DNA of 7,027 nt, from positions 1 to 7,027 of the forward strand of contig JBICIE010000007.1 in the NCBI GenBank assembly GCA_043101635.1, read 5' to 3'. The notes under the pieces were generated by a model. It saw only the letters and a program-made list of their open reading frames with translations, had not been told where the DNA came from and did no database searches. Shown one piece after another: positions 5,494 through 7,027 of the stretch (the first letter of the stretch is position 1; every line of letters begins with the position of its first letter). Made by a program: the position numbers and the translations under genes. Origin of the DNA: CAYMJK01 sp043101635 (GTDB lineage: Bacteria; Planctomycetota; Phycisphaerae; Phycisphaerales; UBA1924).

Positions 5494-6161
5494 GGCGAGG
5501 CGCGGGCGCCGCTGCGCCGCCTGAGCCACCCGCCGGCGCGCCAGAGGGCCCAGCCGAGGCCCGTGACCGCCGCGTTCAACAGTGCAGCGAGCGCGTATCC
5601 GACTCTCGTGTCGGGCTCGATCTCGAGCCCCATGAAATACCATCCCGCTCCCGAGCCGCCTGCGATGACGTAGATCGCGGCGACGAGCGCGCCGATTGCG
5701 CCGAAGATCGTGAAGCAGATGCCGAGCCCGCGCGCCAGCGTGGCAACCGTGCGCAGGCGGAATCGGACCAGTTCGAGGATCACCAGGCCGATCGCGAGTC
5801 CGTTGAACACTTCTTCGAGTCCGGGCGGCGCGGCTTGCCACCCGCTGGCTCCCCCGGCGCACGCGATCGCCAGCAGCGCAAGCCAGAGGCCGGCCGGGGC
5901 GCGGCGCAGCAGGTCGCGGCGCAGCCAGATCCACGCGCCGGTACTGGCGGCCACGGTTGCCGCGGTGAGCGGCCCTTGCAGATTGCTCGCGATCAGGAAC
6001 GCGGCGACCAGCAGCCAGTCCTCGATCTGGAAGCCCTGGCGCAGGCGCTGCAGTTCGCGAATGGCCGCCAGGCGCGGGTCGTAGCGCTTGCCGCACTCGG
6101 GGCAGATGTCCGACGGCAGGCCGGACATGTCGTAGTCGCAGTGGGGGCACTGGCGGGCCAC
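5490..6161 (-). CDS. Zinc-ribbon multi-pass membrane protein
   Basis: The predicted protein has 223 residues with a GTG start at 6161. A treble-clef or rubredoxin-like zinc ribbon opens it: C5-x2-C8-YDMSGL-C20-x2-C23 (CPHC...CPEC), followed by YDPRL, a pattern common at the N-terminus of planctomycete membrane proteins. After a short amphipathic stretch (25-45) there are five or six hydrophobic segments, at about 49-60, 62-80, 89-105, 119-133, 143-167 and 186-207, and an Arg-rich tail. The N-terminal zinc knuckle is probably cytoplasmic. The open frame continues far upstream, but the sequence before the GTG is Arg/Pro/Ser-rich without domains and runs through the inverted repeat, so I start at the GTG. 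No Shine-Dalgarno is seen; a TACACT box places transcription initiation at the GTG itself. Function unknown. Confidence 0.78.
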   Translation of the reverse strand: MARQCPHCDYDMSGLPSDICPECGKRYDPRLAAIRELQRLRQGFQIEDWLLVAAFLIASNLQGPLTAATVAASTGAWIWLRRDLLRRAPAGLWLALLAIACAGGASGWQAAPPGLEEVFNGLAIGLVILELVRFRLRTVATLARGLGICFTIFGAIGALVAAIYVIAGGSGAGWYFMGLEIEPDTRVGYALAALLNAAVTGLGWALWRAGGWLRRRSGARASP

Positions 6162-6167
6162 GGGCGC

Positions 6168-6173
6168 AGTGTA
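6168..6173 (-). promoter_or_regulatory. Possible -10 box for a leaderless transcript
   Basis: On the minus strand TACACT ends seven bases before the GTG at 6161, so a transcript would begin at or next to the start codon. No purine-rich ribosome site is present in the same stretch. A good -35 box is not visible, which keeps this tentative. Confidence 0.3.
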
Positions 6174-6416
6174 CCGGATTGCGCGCGCGGCGTGGTCGCG
6201 GGGCGCGCCCGGAGCAGCGGGAATCTCAGATTTCGTAACTGGTGTGCGGACTCGTATTTGCGCTGTGGGCTCGAATGCGAAGGGCTCCTCGTGCGCGCAC
6301 GGGCGCGTCTGGCGGCCCATGGGTGGAGGCTCGCTCGATGTCGGGCGGCCCGCGGAGGACACCCATGGCGCACGCGACCGACGATCCCATCCGGCAACTG
6401 ACGCGAGAGCACGAGG

Positions 6417-6511
6417 GGCACAGAGGGCACAGAGATGAAGCAGGGCCGTGTCGGGCTGAACGCTCAAACGTGAATGAACACAGTGCCTTTCCTCTCTGTG
6501 CCCTCTGTGCC
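6417..6511. repeat. REPIN-like inverted repeat, 19-bp perfect arms
   Basis: The arm at 6417-6435 (two copies of ggcacagag plus a) is the exact reverse complement of 6493-6511, with a 57-nt spacer. Each arm is itself a two-copy 9-mer tandem. The right arm continues into another degenerate copy (ctctgtgg, 6512-6519). The layout, two short inverted copies of a repeat around a spacer of under 100 nt, is that of REPIN or BIME-like dispersed elements, which are non-autonomous and moved or copied by REP-associated transposases. No transposase is present in the window. Confidence 0.7.
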
Positions 6512-6543
6512 TCTGTGGTGAAGATTTGCCTTCGGAAACACCC

Positions 6544-6960
6544 ATGCTGATACTCAATCCTGACATCGTGAAGTTCGCGGGCGGGCGCATCGAGGGCGTG
6601 GTGGCGGTCGCGCTGGACCGGCGCCCGGCCCGCGAGATCGTCGAGTTCGATGATCTGGGCCCGCACGCAACGTTCGCCGATGTGCCCGAGCAGCGGGTGG
6701 AGATCGTGGTGCGCCAGGAGCTGCGCGCCGGTGACCTGAACGCGATGGCGCCGGGCGACACCGGGCTGCTGGAGTTGTGGACGGCGCCAGGAGCGTCGGA
6801 GGCCGGCCGGCGCAAGCTGAGCGCCACGGCCGTCTGCCTGCGCATCGAGCATGAGCTGTCGAGGCGGGCGGGGGCGGCGCGCACCATGCGCTTCATCGCG
6901 ATCAGCGCCAGCAGCGCGACCGACCCGGTGACAATCGCCGACGCCGGAGCGGGGGTCTGA
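6544..6960 (+). CDS. Small probably beta-rich protein, possible phage virion/tail component
   Basis: The protein has 138 residues and is not recognised with confidence. It begins MLILNPDIVKFAGGRIEGVVAV and alternates hydrophobic and polar residues throughout, with likely strands at about 6-24, 30-36, 51-58, 74-80, 91-99 and 112-121. It has only short helices and ends in DPVTIADAGAGV. The feel is that of small phage tail-tube or virion proteins (compare the GDTGLLELW turn and the RTMRFIAISASSATDPVTI ending), but this rests on style, not on a diagnostic motif. The ATG at 6544 has GGA seven bases before it; an alternative TTG at 6526 adds six residues without a better ribosome site. If the tail reading is right it belongs with the terminase 4.3 kb away. 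A host beta protein is the alternative. Confidence 0.6.
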   Translation: MLILNPDIVKFAGGRIEGVVAVALDRRPAREIVEFDDLGPHATFADVPEQRVEIVVRQELRAGDLNAMAPGDTGLLELWTAPGASEAGRRKLSATAVCLRIEHELSRRAGAARTMRFIAISASSATDPVTIADAGAGV

Positions 6961-6971
6961 ATGAAGGGGAG

Positions 6972-7008
6972 AGTGGCAAAGTGGCAAAGTGGCAGAGTGG
7001 CAAAGTGC
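6972..7008 (+). repeat. Short tandem array, 8-nt unit, four copies plus a partial
   Basis: agtggcaa is repeated four times (third copy agtggcag) from 6972 to 7003, followed by a partial unit agtgc. It starts eleven bases after the stop of the preceding gene. Its unit length and copy number equal those of the array at 3633-3664, but the unit sequence differs. Extragenic short-repeat class. Confidence 0.65.
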
Positions 7009-7027
7009 AAGGAAACGCTGTGCGCGC

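Larger units (their letters stand above)
6162..6543. other. Non-coding divergent region, 382 nt
   Basis: This lies between the start of the zinc-ribbon gene (minus) and the start of the small beta-rich protein gene (plus). Its first 80 bases are GC-rich with alternating GCGCGC runs. A lower-GC patch (about 6227-6265) follows, then the REPIN-like inverted repeat. Short open frames crossing it have no ribosome binding site or recognisable protein and are not called. The words cccatggg (6318-6325) and acacccatg (6359-6367, echoed at 6538-6546) recur but I attach no function to them. Confidence 0.5.

Noticed and set aside
6169..6438. Plus-strand 89-codon frame in the divergent gap
   Set aside because: No ribosome site, no recognisable protein, and its end is formed by the inverted-repeat arm.
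3633..7008. Repeats as a CRISPR array
   Set aside because: Units are 7-9 nt and contiguous or paired as inverted copies; there are no 25-40 nt repeats with unique spacers and no cas gene.
6162..7010. N-terminal extension of the zinc-ribbon frame to about 7010
   Set aside because: The extension passes through the inverted repeat and the 8-mer array and is low-complexity; a zinc ribbon at the very N-terminus is the usual arrangement.
6961..7027. Open frame starting ATG directly after the stop of the beta-rich gene and running off the window
   Set aside because: It is composed almost entirely of the agtggcaa array, and only 22 codons are visible, so coding cannot be supported.

Overview
The window is GC-rich, densely coding bacterial DNA. 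It most likely comes from a planctomycete, probably the Phycisphaerae or a related lineage. This assignment rests on gene content alone: a secreted propeller protein ending in a duplicated 'GC-type' dockerin-like tail, a CPxC-YDxxGL-CPEC zinc-ribbon membrane protein, a TM2-like membrane protein coupled to a small partner, and several families of short extragenic repeats. No rRNA, tRNA or CRISPR array is visible.

Layout. (1) Positions 1-2212 (+): a GNAT-type acetyltransferase overlaps a complete phage large terminase (ATPase plus nuclease), which uses a TTG start. (2) Positions 2236-3628 (+): a sigma70-like promoter and a gene for an exported seven-repeat propeller-like protein with the dockerin-like tail. 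(3) Positions 3715-4541 (-): two small membrane-protein genes sharing a GTGA overlap. (4) Positions 4735-5468 (+): a divergent pair encoding a 69-residue protein with 39 acidic and no basic residues, then a 157-residue protein with an arginine-rich N-terminal half. (5) Positions 5490-6161 (-): a zinc-ribbon multi-pass membrane protein. (6) Positions 6162-6543: a non-coding stretch with a REPIN-like inverted repeat. (7) Positions 6544-6960 (+): a small, probably beta-rich protein that may be a phage virion or tail component.

Interpretation. The ends look phage-derived (GNAT-TerL on the left, a possible tail-type protein on the right). The middle 4.3 kb carries host-type genes in alternating orientation, with no portal, protease or capsid gene where one would expect them after a terminase. 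This suggests a decayed, rearranged or domesticated prophage-like element, or phage genes scattered through a host chromosome. Gene junctions are marked by different short repeats: 8-mer arrays at 3633-3664 and 6972-7003, a 7-mer array at 5473-5493, an inverted repeat at 6417-6511, and hairpins at 1-17 and 3689-3707. No complete new defence or mobility system can be demonstrated. The strongest leads are the coupled GNAT-TerL pair without head genes, the acidic/basic gene pair, and the repeat-marked junctions.
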